From contig JADBXZ010000014.1 in the NCBI GenBank assembly GCA_020403265.1, positions 124,001 through 188,000 of the forward strand: a stretch of 64,000 bases of DNA. Direction: 5' to 3'. Origin of the DNA: Bacteroidota bacterium (lineage in GTDB: Bacteria > Bacteroidota > Bacteroidia > B-17B0 > Aurantibacillaceae). This document shows, one piece after another, positions 9,804-20,100 of this stretch. A model generated the notes under the pieces. The model ran no database searches and had not been told where the DNA came from. It was given only the letters and a program-made list of their open reading frames with translations. A program made the translations under genes and the position numbers. Each line of letters begins with the position of its first letter. The first letter of the stretch is position 1.

Positions 9804-11162
9804 TTAAACTGTTCTACTTGTATCAAATTGTTCCAAATAGTCGGCCACTTTACGTAAAAAACTGCCACCTAAACTGCCATCAACCACACGGTGATCGTAA
9901 CTCAAACTTAAAAACATAAATTGTCTAATACCAATCATGTCTCCTTGCGGAGTCTCAATTACGGCAGGCTTTTTCTTAATTGATCCAACAGCTAAAATAG
10001 CAACTTGTGGTTGATTAATGATTGGTGTACCCATTACATTTCCGAAATTTCCAACATTAGTTAGCGTAAATGTACCACCTTGAATTTCATCCGGCGCTAA
10101 CTTGTTAGCGCGCGCTCTATTGGCTAAATCATTAACTGCCTTGGTGATTCCTAATAAATTTTTTTGATCGGCATTTTTAATAACCGGAACAATTAAATTA
10201 CCACTAGGTAAAGCAGCAGCCATTCCTATATTTATGTTCTTACGTTTAATTACTTTTGTACCTGTTTGATCAACGCTCACATTAATTAATGGGAAATCTT
10301 TAATTGCTTTTGCAACTGCTTCAATAAAAAGTGGGGTAAATGTTAACTTCTCCCCTTCCCTCTTTTCAAATTCCTTTTTAGCCTTATCTCTCCACATAAC
10401 TAAATTAGTTACATCCGCTTCAACAAATGAGGTCACATGCGGACTTACATGCTTACTCATCACCATATGGTCAGCAATAAGTTTGCGCATTCTGTCCATT
10501 TCCACAATTTCATCTCCTGCACCAACGCTTACAGCTGGTCGTTGAACAATAACTGTATTATCACCTAAATTAACAGGCGCACTTGAGCTTGTTTTAGTTT
10601 CTGTGCTTGTTGTTTGACTTTGTTGACTTACTTCTGCAACAACAGTGCCTGACGATTTTCCTCTATTAGGCAGATAAGCTAAAATATCTGCTTTCGTTAC
10701 TCTTCCGTCTTGTCCGGTTCCTTTTATTGAATCAAGTTCAGCTAAACTTATACCTTCTTCCTTAGCAATGCTTTTTACCAATGGTGAATAAAACTTATCT
10801 GAATCAGCAAAATTAGTTAATGCCTGCGTTACTGCGGGTGCAGATTCTACCTTATTTACAACGGTTTCAGTCTTTGATACTGGCGTTTCAACCTTTGGTG
10901 TTGAAGAAACAGAAGCTGCGGCATCACTGCTGATTGTTGCTATAACGGTTCCAACTTGCACAACATCTCCTTCTTTGAATAAACGTTTAACCAAGGTGCC
11001 CTCAAATGGCGAAGGTATTTCACTGTCAACTTTGTCAGTAGCTATTTCCAGCACCGTTTCGTCCAGTTTAATTTTATCTCCCTCATTTTTTGTCCATTTT
11101 ATAATTGTAGCTTCTGCCACACTTTCGCCCATTTTAGGCATTATTAAATCAAAAGTTGCCAT
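9804..11162 (-). CDS. Dihydrolipoamide acyltransferase (2-oxo acid dehydrogenase E2 component)
   Basis: Lipoyl domain 'EIATDKVDSEIPSPFEG', peripheral-subunit-binding domain, catalytic 'SLSYDHRVVDGSLGGSFL'. Confidence 0.95.
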   Translation of the reverse strand: MATFDLIMPKMGESVAEATIIKWTKNEGDKIKLDETVLEIATDKVDSEIPSPFEGTLVKRLFKEGDVVQVGTVIATISSDAAASVSSTPKVETPVSKTETVVNKVESAPAVTQALTNFADSDKFYSPLVKSIAKEEGISLAELDSIKGTGQDGRVTKADILAYLPNRGKSSGTVVAEVSQQSQTTSTETKTSSSAPVNLGDNTVIVQRPAVSVGAGDEIVEMDRMRKLIADHMVMSKHVSPHVTSFVEADVTNLVMWRDKAKKEFEKREGEKLTFTPLFIEAVAKAIKDFPLINVSVDQTGTKVIKRKNINIGMAAALPSGNLIVPVIKNADQKNLLGITKAVNDLANRARANKLAPDEIQGGTFTLTNVGNFGNVMGTPIINQPQVAILAVGSIKKKPAVIETPQGDMIGIRQFMFLSLSYDHRVVDGSLGGSFLRKVADYLEQFDTSRTV

Positions 11163-11299
11163 TACTTATAAGTTGTAAAAAGCAAAAATAACACTTTTAG
11201 TGCATTCTGCATAATTACCGGAACGTTATTTTTACAAGGCAAATAATGCCCTTGTGAACAATAAAATTGCTTTGAAAAAACTGCAAAAACAGGGCTGGA

Positions 11300-12400
11300 C
11301 TATATTATAATTGGCTTCCTGTCTATAAAGCCTCCACCAACAAGGTCGTTTCCTTCGTAAATAACAGCACTTTGCCCGGGTGCAACGCCTACCACTGGTG
11401 AATGAAAAATCACGTCCAATTTAGAATCAATTGTATTTATAGTGGCTAAAGCGCCGGCATCCTTGTATCTTATTTTTGTGAGCCCAACAAAATCGTCCGG
11501 TAAATGCTCATATTTAATAAGATTAAAATCTCTTACAAGTAAGTGATTTTCCTCCAAATCTTCTTTATCTCCTAGTACAACAGTATTCTTTTCAGGAATG
11601 ATTTCTTTGACAAAAACGGGCACCCCAAGCGCAATATCTAATCCTTTTCTTTGACCAACGGTAAAATAGGGATAGCCTTTGTGCTTGCCTACCTCTTTGC
11701 CTTTATAAATAAAAGATCCTCCGGCAACTTCTTTTTCAAGATGTGGAAGCCGGTGATTTAAAAAAGCTCTGTAATCATTATCGGGCACAAAACAAATATC
11801 GTAGCTCTCACTTTTGTTGGCCAAATCATAAAAACCTGCATCTTTAGCCATTTGTTTTATTTCTGCCTTTTTGTATTGCCCTAATGGAAACATGGTACGC
11901 TTAAGGCAATCCTGGTTTAATCCCCACAAAACATAAGTTTGATCCTTAGTTTCATCTAAGCCTTTAAAAACAACTTTTCGATTATTTTCAGTGCGTAACT
12001 GCGCATAATGGCCAGTTGCAATAAACTCGCAATCCAACATATCCGCTCTTTTAAGCAGTGCATCCCATTTGATATGCGTATTACATAAAACACAAGGATT
12101 AGGCGTTCTGCCGGCTAGGTATTCTTCAACGAAATTATTGATGATGAATTCACCAAATTCTCCCCTTATATCTAAAATATAATGAGGAAATCCAAAATTA
12201 ACCGCCATTGACCTGGCGTCATTAATACTATCTAAACTACAGCAACCGGTTTCTCGTTTACTTGAGCCACTGCTTTCGTAGTCCCAAGTTTTCATGGTAA
12301 TGCCAATCACTTCATAACCCTGCTCATGTAACATCATGGCGGTAACACTACTATCAATTCCGCCACTCATGGCCACTAAAACCTTACCGTTTTTGCTCAT
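11300..12400 (-). CDS. mnmA: tRNA 2-thiouridine(34) synthase
   Basis: 'VLVAMSGGIDSSVTAMMLHEQGYEVIGITMKTW', 'PNPCVLCNTHIKWDALL', 'SYDICFVPD', 'GQRKGLDIA'. Confidence 0.97.
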   Translation of the reverse strand: MSKNGKVLVAMSGGIDSSVTAMMLHEQGYEVIGITMKTWDYESSGSSKRETGCCSLDSINDARSMAVNFGFPHYILDIRGEFGEFIINNFVEEYLAGRTPNPCVLCNTHIKWDALLKRADMLDCEFIATGHYAQLRTENNRKVVFKGLDETKDQTYVLWGLNQDCLKRTMFPLGQYKKAEIKQMAKDAGFYDLANKSESYDICFVPDNDYRAFLNHRLPHLEKEVAGGSFIYKGKEVGKHKGYPYFTVGQRKGLDIALGVPVFVKEIIPEKNTVVLGDKEDLEENHLLVRDFNLIKYEHLPDDFVGLTKIRYKDAGALATINTIDSKLDVIFHSPVVGVAPGQSAVIYEGNDLVGGGFIDRKPIII

Positions 12401-12477
12401 TTATTTTACAAAGTTAGGCTTAAAGTTTTTATTTAGAAAGGTTCAAAACAGTTTTTTTTAATTGACCCCAATAAAAA

Positions 12478-12517
12478 AGCCGTTAACAGAAAATCTCCCA
12501 AAAATCTGTTAACGGCT
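12478..12517 (-). terminator. Rho-independent terminator (minus strand)
   Basis: Perfect 13-bp stem AGCCGTTAACAGA / TCTGTTAACGGCT with 14-nt loop, followed on the minus strand by TTTTTT. Confidence 0.85.
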
Positions 12518-12763
12518 AAATTTGTTATAACTAAACAAAAACCCTTATAAAGAACGTACTGTAAAGTTAAGTTAAACTAAGACCTTTTTTTTATTGAATT
12601 GTATAAGTGGTTACCTTTTTCAAACAAGTGGTAATTTAATGTGTAAAATAAAGCTAAAGGAATTTAAAAATTAAAAACACAATAGCAGCGCTCTTATAAA
12701 ATCTTTTTAACTTGCTTTAAATATTGATTATAATAGCTTTATAAAATTGAGCTAAAGCATAAA

Positions 12764-13981
12764 TTACAAGGCAGCCATTAATAAATTAATGTCTTTAAAC
12801 GGCAAATTAAATGCTTCGCCGAGGTATTGATTGGTTAAAATTCCATTGTAGATGTATACTCCATTGCGCAATCCTGCATCTTTTCTGACTACGCTATCAA
12901 ACCCACCTTCATCGCCCATATTTAAAATAATTTGAGAGAAGATGTTACTAAAGGCATAACTTGCTGTGCGCGCCACACGACTTGGAATATTTGGAACACA
13001 ATAATGTATAACGCCATGCTTTCTAAAAACAGGTTTGGTATGATTAGTTACCTGACTTGTTTCAAAAACACCACCTTGATCAATACTTACATCAACAATT
13101 ACACTTCCGGTTTTCATTTCGCTCACCATTGTATCTGTTACAATACAAGGTGTGCGGCCTTTGGTGGCTCTTAATGCGCCAATGGCTACATCAGCGGTTT
13201 TTAAATGTTTTTCTAAAACTTTTGGAACAATAACAGAGGTAAATACTCTTGAGCCCAATTGATTTTGCAAACGGCGCAAACGAGAAGTTGAATTATCAAA
13301 AACTTTAACAGTTGCTCCCAATCCAATCGCTGCTCTTGCCGCAAACTCACCAACAGTACCCGCGCCAATGATTACTACTTCAGTAGGTGAAATGCCGCTG
13401 ATACCGCCTAAAATTGCACCAACACCATTGTTTACATTGCTTAGCAACTCAGCAGCAATTAAAATACTTGCTCCTCCTGCAATTTCACCCATTGCCCTAA
13501 TAACAGGGAAAATACCGGCATCATCAATAATTAAATCGTAGGCAATGCAATTTAATTTCTTGGTAATTAATTTCTTTAAAAAATCTTGTGGTTGAACAGT
13601 AAGTTGTAAAGCACTAAACAAGGTTTGTTTAGGCTGCATTAATTCTATTTCGTCCAAAGTAGGTGGCGCTATCTTAAAAATAACCTCTGCTTTATAAACA
13701 TCTGTTGGAGAATAAACAATTTCTGCGCCAGCCTCACTATAATCATTATCATCAAAATTAGCTGCTTTTCCGGCACCTGCTTCTATAATAATTTTATGAC
13801 CATTGTTAACCAAAAGTGCAACTGCATCAGGAACTAAGGCTACTCTATTCTCCTGATAAGCGATTTCTTTAGGAATACCTATAAAAAGTTTTCCCTTTTT
13901 ACGCGCTACTTCCAACATTTCCTCCTGAGGTGCAAAAGCTCCTTTAGTTAGCGAAAACAGTACATCTTTAGTCATTACCAT
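12764..13981 (-). CDS. ald: Alanine dehydrogenase
   Basis: 'IGIPKEIAYQENRVALVPDAVALLV', 'EVVIIGAGTVGEFAARAAIGLGATVKVFDN', 'VIVDVSIDQGGVFETS'. Confidence 0.93.
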   Translation of the reverse strand: MVMTKDVLFSLTKGAFAPQEEMLEVARKKGKLFIGIPKEIAYQENRVALVPDAVALLVNNGHKIIIEAGAGKAANFDDNDYSEAGAEIVYSPTDVYKAEVIFKIAPPTLDEIELMQPKQTLFSALQLTVQPQDFLKKLITKKLNCIAYDLIIDDAGIFPVIRAMGEIAGGASILIAAELLSNVNNGVGAILGGISGISPTEVVIIGAGTVGEFAARAAIGLGATVKVFDNSTSRLRRLQNQLGSRVFTSVIVPKVLEKHLKTADVAIGALRATKGRTPCIVTDTMVSEMKTGSVIVDVSIDQGGVFETSQVTNHTKPVFRKHGVIHYCVPNIPSRVARTASYAFSNIFSQIILNMGDEGGFDSVVRKDAGLRNGVYIYNGILTNQYLGEAFNLPFKDINLLMAAL

Positions 13982-13991
13982 AGTTTACATT

Positions 13992-14738
13992 TTAATATTT
14001 TGGGCCTTTATATCTTGGTGTGTTACAGTCGTCAATCGCTCTTCGCTTTGGTCGCCAAATGATACCAAATCTTGTTTCAAAAGTTCTGTTTCTTATTCTT
14101 ACGTTATTTTTCACCTTTAGGTTGTATAGATCTGGATTATAATGTTCTTCAACAATCCCATAAAAGTTTCTAAACAAGGGAAACTCGTAACCAACGCCAA
14201 TGTTTCCGCTGTACCAAATTCTAGGTAATTCACTGGCATAACCATTAAAAACTGAAACACTTTGATTTAGTTTATATTCCAACCTAATACCGGGCATTAA
14301 ATAGATATTTTCTCTCAAACCAAAAGGACCAAAGAACTTTAAGTAGTTATTCCACTGAATATAGGTGTATTTATTAGCACTGAACGAATTTGATCTTGTT
14401 CCCATGTATTGGTCAATAATTTCTTTCTCATTTGCGCCTTTCTTGGTATATGATAATTCAGTTTGCCACCTTACACCATCGTTCCTTAAAAATTCAGCAA
14501 AAATTCCGGCTCCCCAACTAAAATATTCTCGAGAAATATGATTTTGAGGATAATAATATTCTGGCACAAACAACGTATCTACTTTTTTTGTAGCATCGCC
14601 ATTTTTATATTTATGACACGATTGAGTTAAAGCACCATAAACACCAATGCCTCTAAAAAACTGAGCCTTGCTAAAACCTGATATTAAGCAAAATATAACT
14701 AAACTTTTTTTAATCATTTTAAACTCCTGCAACTTCAA
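13992..14738 (-). CDS. Outer-membrane beta-barrel-like protein (true start probably at 14717)
   Basis: Internal Met followed by a signal peptide 'MIKKSLVIFCLISGFSKAQ'; aromatic/beta-rich; the upstream start would overlap fabD. Confidence 0.6.
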   Translation of the reverse strand: MKLQEFKMIKKSLVIFCLISGFSKAQFFRGIGVYGALTQSCHKYKNGDATKKVDTLFVPEYYYPQNHISREYFSWGAGIFAEFLRNDGVRWQTELSYTKKGANEKEIIDQYMGTRSNSFSANKYTYIQWNNYLKFFGPFGLRENIYLMPGIRLEYKLNQSVSVFNGYASELPRIWYSGNIGVGYEFPLFRNFYGIVEEHYNPDLYNLKVKNNVRIRNRTFETRFGIIWRPKRRAIDDCNTPRYKGPKY

Positions 14739-15603
14739 CAGTTGGACTTATTTTTTTTACTAAACCTTGTAAAACTTTACCAGGGCCAACTTCCGTAAAA
14801 TGTCCGGCACCATCAGCAGTCATTTGGATTACACTTTGTGTCCATTTTACCGGTGCGGTTAATTGTGCAATTAAATTTATTTTAATTAAAGATGGATCTG
14901 AAACAGGTTTAGCAGTTACATTTTGATAAACAGGACAAATTGGTTGATTAAACTGTGTTGCGTTAATAGCCTGTTCTAATTCTATTTTTGCCGGCTCCAT
15001 GAGTGGTGAGTGAAAAGCACCACCTACCGGCAACAGCAAGGCTCGTTTGGCACCTGCAGCTTTTAGTTTTTCACATGCAATATTTACACCGGCATTAGAA
15101 CCGGAAATAACTAATTGACCGGGGCAATTGTAATTAGCTGCTACAACAACATCTCCATTATTTGTTATTTCTTGACAAATATCTTCAACTACTTTATCAT
15201 CTAAACTAAGTACAGCAGCCATTGTGCTTGGATTTAATTCGCAAGCTTTTTGCATGGCCAAGGCTCGTTGATAAACCAATTTTAATGCAGCTTCAAAACT
15301 AAGCGTTTTATTGGCAACTAATGCAGAGAATTCTCCAAGTGAATGACCTGCAACCATATCCGGATTGAAATCTGCAATTGTTGAGGCTAATACAACAGAA
15401 TGAAGAAAAATAGCAGGCTGCGTAATTTTTGTTTGCTTCAATTCTTCTTCACTACCATTAAACATGGTATCTGTAATTCTAAATCCTAGAATGTTGTTAG
15501 CTTGTTCAAAAAGTTCTTTTGCGTGGGTATTTGATTCATAAAGTTCTTTGCCCATTCCACTAAATTGTGAACCTTGTCCAGGAAAAACGTATGCTTTTTT
15601 CAT
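14719..15603 (-). CDS. fabD: Malonyl CoA-acyl carrier protein transacylase
   Basis: 'YVFPGQGSQFSGMGKELYE', 'MVAGHSLGEFSALVA', 'GGAFHSPLMEPA'. Confidence 0.97.
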   Translation of the reverse strand: MKKAYVFPGQGSQFSGMGKELYESNTHAKELFEQANNILGFRITDTMFNGSEEELKQTKITQPAIFLHSVVLASTIADFNPDMVAGHSLGEFSALVANKTLSFEAALKLVYQRALAMQKACELNPSTMAAVLSLDDKVVEDICQEITNNGDVVVAANYNCPGQLVISGSNAGVNIACEKLKAAGAKRALLLPVGGAFHSPLMEPAKIELEQAINATQFNQPICPVYQNVTAKPVSDPSLIKINLIAQLTAPVKWTQSVIQMTADGAGHFTEVGPGKVLQGLVKKISPTVEVAGV

Positions 15604-15752
15604 TAATTATATTTTAACTACACTTTTTTATATTATTAATAGAAAATATTTTAATGATATTTTATCATTAAAATTTCAAATTTAAATTTACCTACTTTTT
15701 AATTTTGTATAATGAAGTAACAGGTAAACTAATTAACTACTTATTGTTAACA

Positions 15753-16118
15753 CTAATCCAACTTGTCTCTAATTTCAAGTAATTTAGCCTTAATATCTTG
15801 TAATTTGGCTATTACTTCAGCTTGGTTAGTTGATTTTTGAAAAGTTTCAGTTTCTGATTTTGTTTTAAGTGCATCTTTTGCACCTTGTATGGTGTATCCT
15901 TTAATTTTAATTAACTCAACTAAAATTCTAATGTTTTCAATGTCTTTAATCGTAAAAATACGGTTACCTTTTTTATTTTTGCTTGGACTTAAAGTATTGA
16001 ACTCTTTTTCCCAATAACGCAACGTACTTGCGTTAATGTCAAACATTTCACTTATTTCACTTATAGTGTAATAAAGCTTTTGAGTTTCTTCTTTTTCAAA
16101 TAATGACATACCAATCAA
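15753..16118 (-). CDS. MerR-family transcriptional regulator
   Basis: 'YTISEISEMFDINASTLRYWEKEFNTLSPSKNKKGNRIFTIKDIENI'. Confidence 0.93.
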   Translation of the reverse strand: MIGMSLFEKEETQKLYYTISEISEMFDINASTLRYWEKEFNTLSPSKNKKGNRIFTIKDIENIRILVELIKIKGYTIQGAKDALKTKSETETFQKSTNQAEVIAKLQDIKAKLLEIRDKLD

Positions 16119-16174
16119 CTATCCTAAATTATTTATTAATTGTAAGCTCAGTTAAACTAGTTGTTAACATTTAA

Positions 16175-17092
16175 TTAAAAATAAACTGGATAGAATCGAA
16201 CGCCCTTTTGATTTAATTGAATAGTGGGCATCGGAACTTTAATAGAATTTAACGCTAAAAAAAGCGTTTTCAATCCTTTACGTTTTGTTTTGATTTTAGT
16301 TAAATCTAAATCTAAACTTAAATAAAACCTTCGTTCACGATTGAATTTAAGCACATCACCTACTTCGTTTTGCACAACAAATTGATTATAGTGTCCGCCC
16401 AACATCCCGTAAGCGCTGTAACCAATAGAAAGATTTAAAACATTTAATATGGTTTTTTTGGGCTTCTTTTTTGAAAAATTAAGTGGATTAAAACTAAACC
16501 AGTAAGTTTGGCCATTGTAATCTTTTAATATCTCTAATCCTAATCCATTGCCTAACAAATCTGGATTATACTCTGCTAAACCACTTCTTGAGAATGAAAA
16601 CTTTAACCAGCATTTTTGTTCATTAAACAGTATTTTTTGGCCAATAGCCCAATAAGTTCCCGCAACATTTCCAATACAATCTCCCCAGCTAAATCCCCAT
16701 CCATCACTATAGCCATCAAACACTTCAATGCAAGTCATGTAAGCTAATCCTATATTTCCGCCAATTAAAATCGACTTCTTCCTCGAGAATCCCGCCCATT
16801 CAAAACTTTCAATCATATAATTGCTTAATATATAATTAGTGTAAACATGTCCGGCCTTGTCCATTTGCAACCACTCCTTATTATCATTAAAAAAATGAAA
16901 TTTACCTGTGGAATGATTTTTATACCAAGCCTGATTTAAATAAAATAAGGAGCCAGTTGTTGCAAGAGAACTTCCAATTATTAATCCGATTTTTCTTTTT
17001 TTAATCTGGCTTACACTAATCGAGTCAGTTTGAGATTGACCAATTAAAACAACAGCTAAGAATATAAGAGTAAGGCATTTTCTCACTATCAC
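16175..17092 (-). CDS. DUF2279-like protein
   Basis: 'QMDKAGHVYTNYILSNYMIESFEWAGFSRKKS' and 'EVFDGYSDGWGFSWGDCIGNVAGTYW', typical DUF2279 pattern. Confidence 0.75.
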   Translation of the reverse strand: MIVRKCLTLIFLAVVLIGQSQTDSISVSQIKKRKIGLIIGSSLATTGSLFYLNQAWYKNHSTGKFHFFNDNKEWLQMDKAGHVYTNYILSNYMIESFEWAGFSRKKSILIGGNIGLAYMTCIEVFDGYSDGWGFSWGDCIGNVAGTYWAIGQKILFNEQKCWLKFSFSRSGLAEYNPDLLGNGLGLEILKDYNGQTYWFSFNPLNFSKKKPKKTILNVLNLSIGYSAYGMLGGHYNQFVVQNEVGDVLKFNRERRFYLSLDLDLTKIKTKRKGLKTLFLALNSIKVPMPTIQLNQKGVRFYPVYF

Positions 17093-17108
17093 AAATATAC
17101 TAAAAACA

Positions 17109-17140
17109 AAAAGGGCGAATTTTATTAAATCCGCCCTTTT
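17109..17140 (-). terminator. Rho-independent terminator-like hairpin
   Basis: AAAAGGGCGAATTT / AAATCCGCCCTTTT stem (one mismatch), T-rich flank on the minus strand, 18 nt past the S8 peptidase stop. Confidence 0.8.
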
Positions 17141-17157
17141 ATTAATTAACTTAATTA

Positions 17158-20100
17158 TTATTCTAAAATTAATTTTTTATAAATTGAATTCCCTTCTTGT
17201 GAAATTTGTATCGTGTAAACACCTTTAGCATATTCAGAGAAATTAAGCGTTGCTTTTGAGTCTGCTTGCTGATTCAAAATTAACTGACCAAGTTGATTAT
17301 GAACAACCAGGTTAAATGCACCTTGCAATTCAACAACCACAATTCCGTTACTTGGGTTTGGATAAATGGATAGATTTTCAGAAATGTTCAGATTACTAAT
17401 ACCTGAAGCAAAACTCACACAAGTGGTTGCTGAATTTGCACAACCATTCGCATCTGTAATATTAACAGTATAACATTGTGGTGCTAAACTAGTGGCAGTT
17501 GCCGCAGTGCCACCCGAAGGTAACCAATTGTATGTGTATGGTGAAGTACCTCCAGAGACAGAAACAGTTGCTGAACCATTTGTACAAACACCGCAACTCG
17601 CAGGGCTATTATTAATACTATTTGTTAAAGCCGAAGGTTGTGTAATGCTACCTGCAAAATTAACCTTGCATCCTTTGCTATCTGTTACTACACATGAATA
17701 TGATCCAACACCTAAACCATTTACGTTAGCGGTTGTTTGACCACCAGGTGTCCAAGAGTATGTATAAGGTGCCGTACCTGAAGCAGGATTAACCAATAAC
17801 ATACCATTTGTTAAACCATTACAACTAATATTTGTTGCACTGCCACTTGCTGTTGGATTGGAATTAACAGCAACTGAGAACGCATTGGTACCATTGCAAC
17901 CTGCGTTTGTTCCACTTACGGTGTAATTTGTAGCAACTGTTGGGTTTACAACTATACTTGCAGCATTTGAACCAGTGTTCCATGTATAAGTTGCCGCACC
18001 GCTTGCTGTGATGGTTAATGAATTACCAATACATAATTGAGGTATGGCAGGTGTTAAGTTGATTGAAATTGATGATCCTATATTAACAGATAAGGTTTTG
18101 GTATTGGTGCAAGAACCGTTGAATCCGATTACTGTATAATTTGTATTAGAAGCAGGTGTAACAGTTATTGGGTTAGCAGTTGAGCCAGTATTCCATGAAT
18201 AAGTTGTAGCGCCAGTAGCATTTAATGTTGCAGTGCCGCCAGCACATATAGTTTGGTTAGCTACAACTACGGTTGGCGTAGTGGTAACATTTAAATTGTA
18301 GGTAGTAAATGTTGAGCAACCACCGGTAGTTCCGGTAACAGAATATATTGTTGTTGAAAGTGGACTAACACTAATTGAATTCGTTGTAGACCCTGTGTTC
18401 CAACTATAAGAAGTTGCACCACTAGCTGTGATGTTAGCAGAGCTTCCGGAACAAATACTGGAGGTTCCTGTTACGGTTAATGGAGGGCCACTTGTAACAT
18501 TAATTGTTTTGGTGCTTACTGAAACATTTGTTCCATTAATAGCTGTTAAAGTAATTGTTTGAATGCCGGTTGTTGAAAATGAAAAGGTAGGGTTTGTAGC
18601 TGTTGAAGTACCACCACCACCACTTGTTGACCAACTGTAGGATACAGCGCCTGAACTGGTATTGGTCATTGTAACAGCAGCTCCGGAACACGCAGAAGCC
18701 GGATTGTTAAACGAAGCACTGTTAGCTCTTAAGTTAATATTATCAAGAAACAAAGCTTGACCATAGTGACCTCTATTAACAAAGGCTATCATTACATTTG
18801 CTTGACCAGCTGCCAGAGAAGTAATATTCACCGAATCTGTTCTCCATTGCGCCGTGGTAGGCGTAAATTGGCTGGCCGTTAAGGTACCCGGCACTGTTGA
18901 TAAAGTACTTCCCCCACGTGAGTATATAGTTGTCCACGACGTACCGCAATTGGTTGATAATTTAACTTCCAATGTATCCGAATACTGATTATCATACTGC
19001 CTGTAAGCAACATCAAATCTTAAAGTGGCTTGAGTAACTGAAGAGAAAACATATTTAGGTGTTCTTATTTCATCTCTTGCTGGAGCAACATCTTCATTAT
19101 AATTATCAAACCAAGCGCAGGCTGTACTTGTGCCAAAAGCACCTAAGCCCGTTCGGCGCTTCCAGAAATATCCATCGTTATCAATGTTAACCGGAGTCCA
19201 ATTAGAAGGTACAAAAGTCGTTGCTTGAAAGCCTTCTGTTAAAGGAAGTAATTGAGGCCCTGCAACTGTTATGTAGGAAACTTTTGTATTCACATTACCA
19301 CCATTAGGGTTAGTGGCCTGTAAGGCAACTGAAAAGGTACCTGGGGTTGCCCACGACACTGAAGGATTAGAGGAAGTAGAAGTTGCAGGTGTTCCTGCTT
19401 GAAAAGTCCAACTCCAAGCAGTTGGTAAATATAAAGAACTATCTACAAAACTGATAGGTGTACTAGGACAAGTTAACCTTACAGGGGCATAGAAATGTGA
19501 TACTACCGGTTGCGCGCTAAAACCGGCTGCGCATAACATGGCTTGATAAGCCTCAATTCTTCCTGCTCCCAATTGCCCTGCCAAAGTACCTGAATTTACC
19601 GGGTAAATATTTACAGCAGTTGAATTAATACAATTTAAAACATCAGTAGCAGTCATTTGTGGGGAACGAGATAACATCAATGCAGCTAATCCGGCAACAC
19701 ATGGTGTTGCCATGGAGGTACCTGAAGAATAACCGTAAGTATTAGCCGGGTAAGTGCTTCTGATGTTTTCTCCAGGAGCGCAAATGTCAACCCAAGTTCC
19801 ATAATTACTGAATCCAGATTTTACATTTAATGTTCCCCACGGCGCAGATGGTCCTGTTCCAACAGAAGCAACGGAATAAACATTATTATAGGCTGCAGGA
19901 TAATGTAATGCGTTGGTATTAGAATTACCAGCAGCAGCAATTACAATGCATCCTCTACCCCAGGCATAATTGATTACAGCTTGTTCAGCAGCGCTTCCAG
20001 TACCAGGACCTCCCCAAGAACATGAAATTACTCTTGCCTTTACTTTAGCTGCATAAACTATACCTTGATAGCCTGCCACTATACCAGTAGTACTGCCGCC

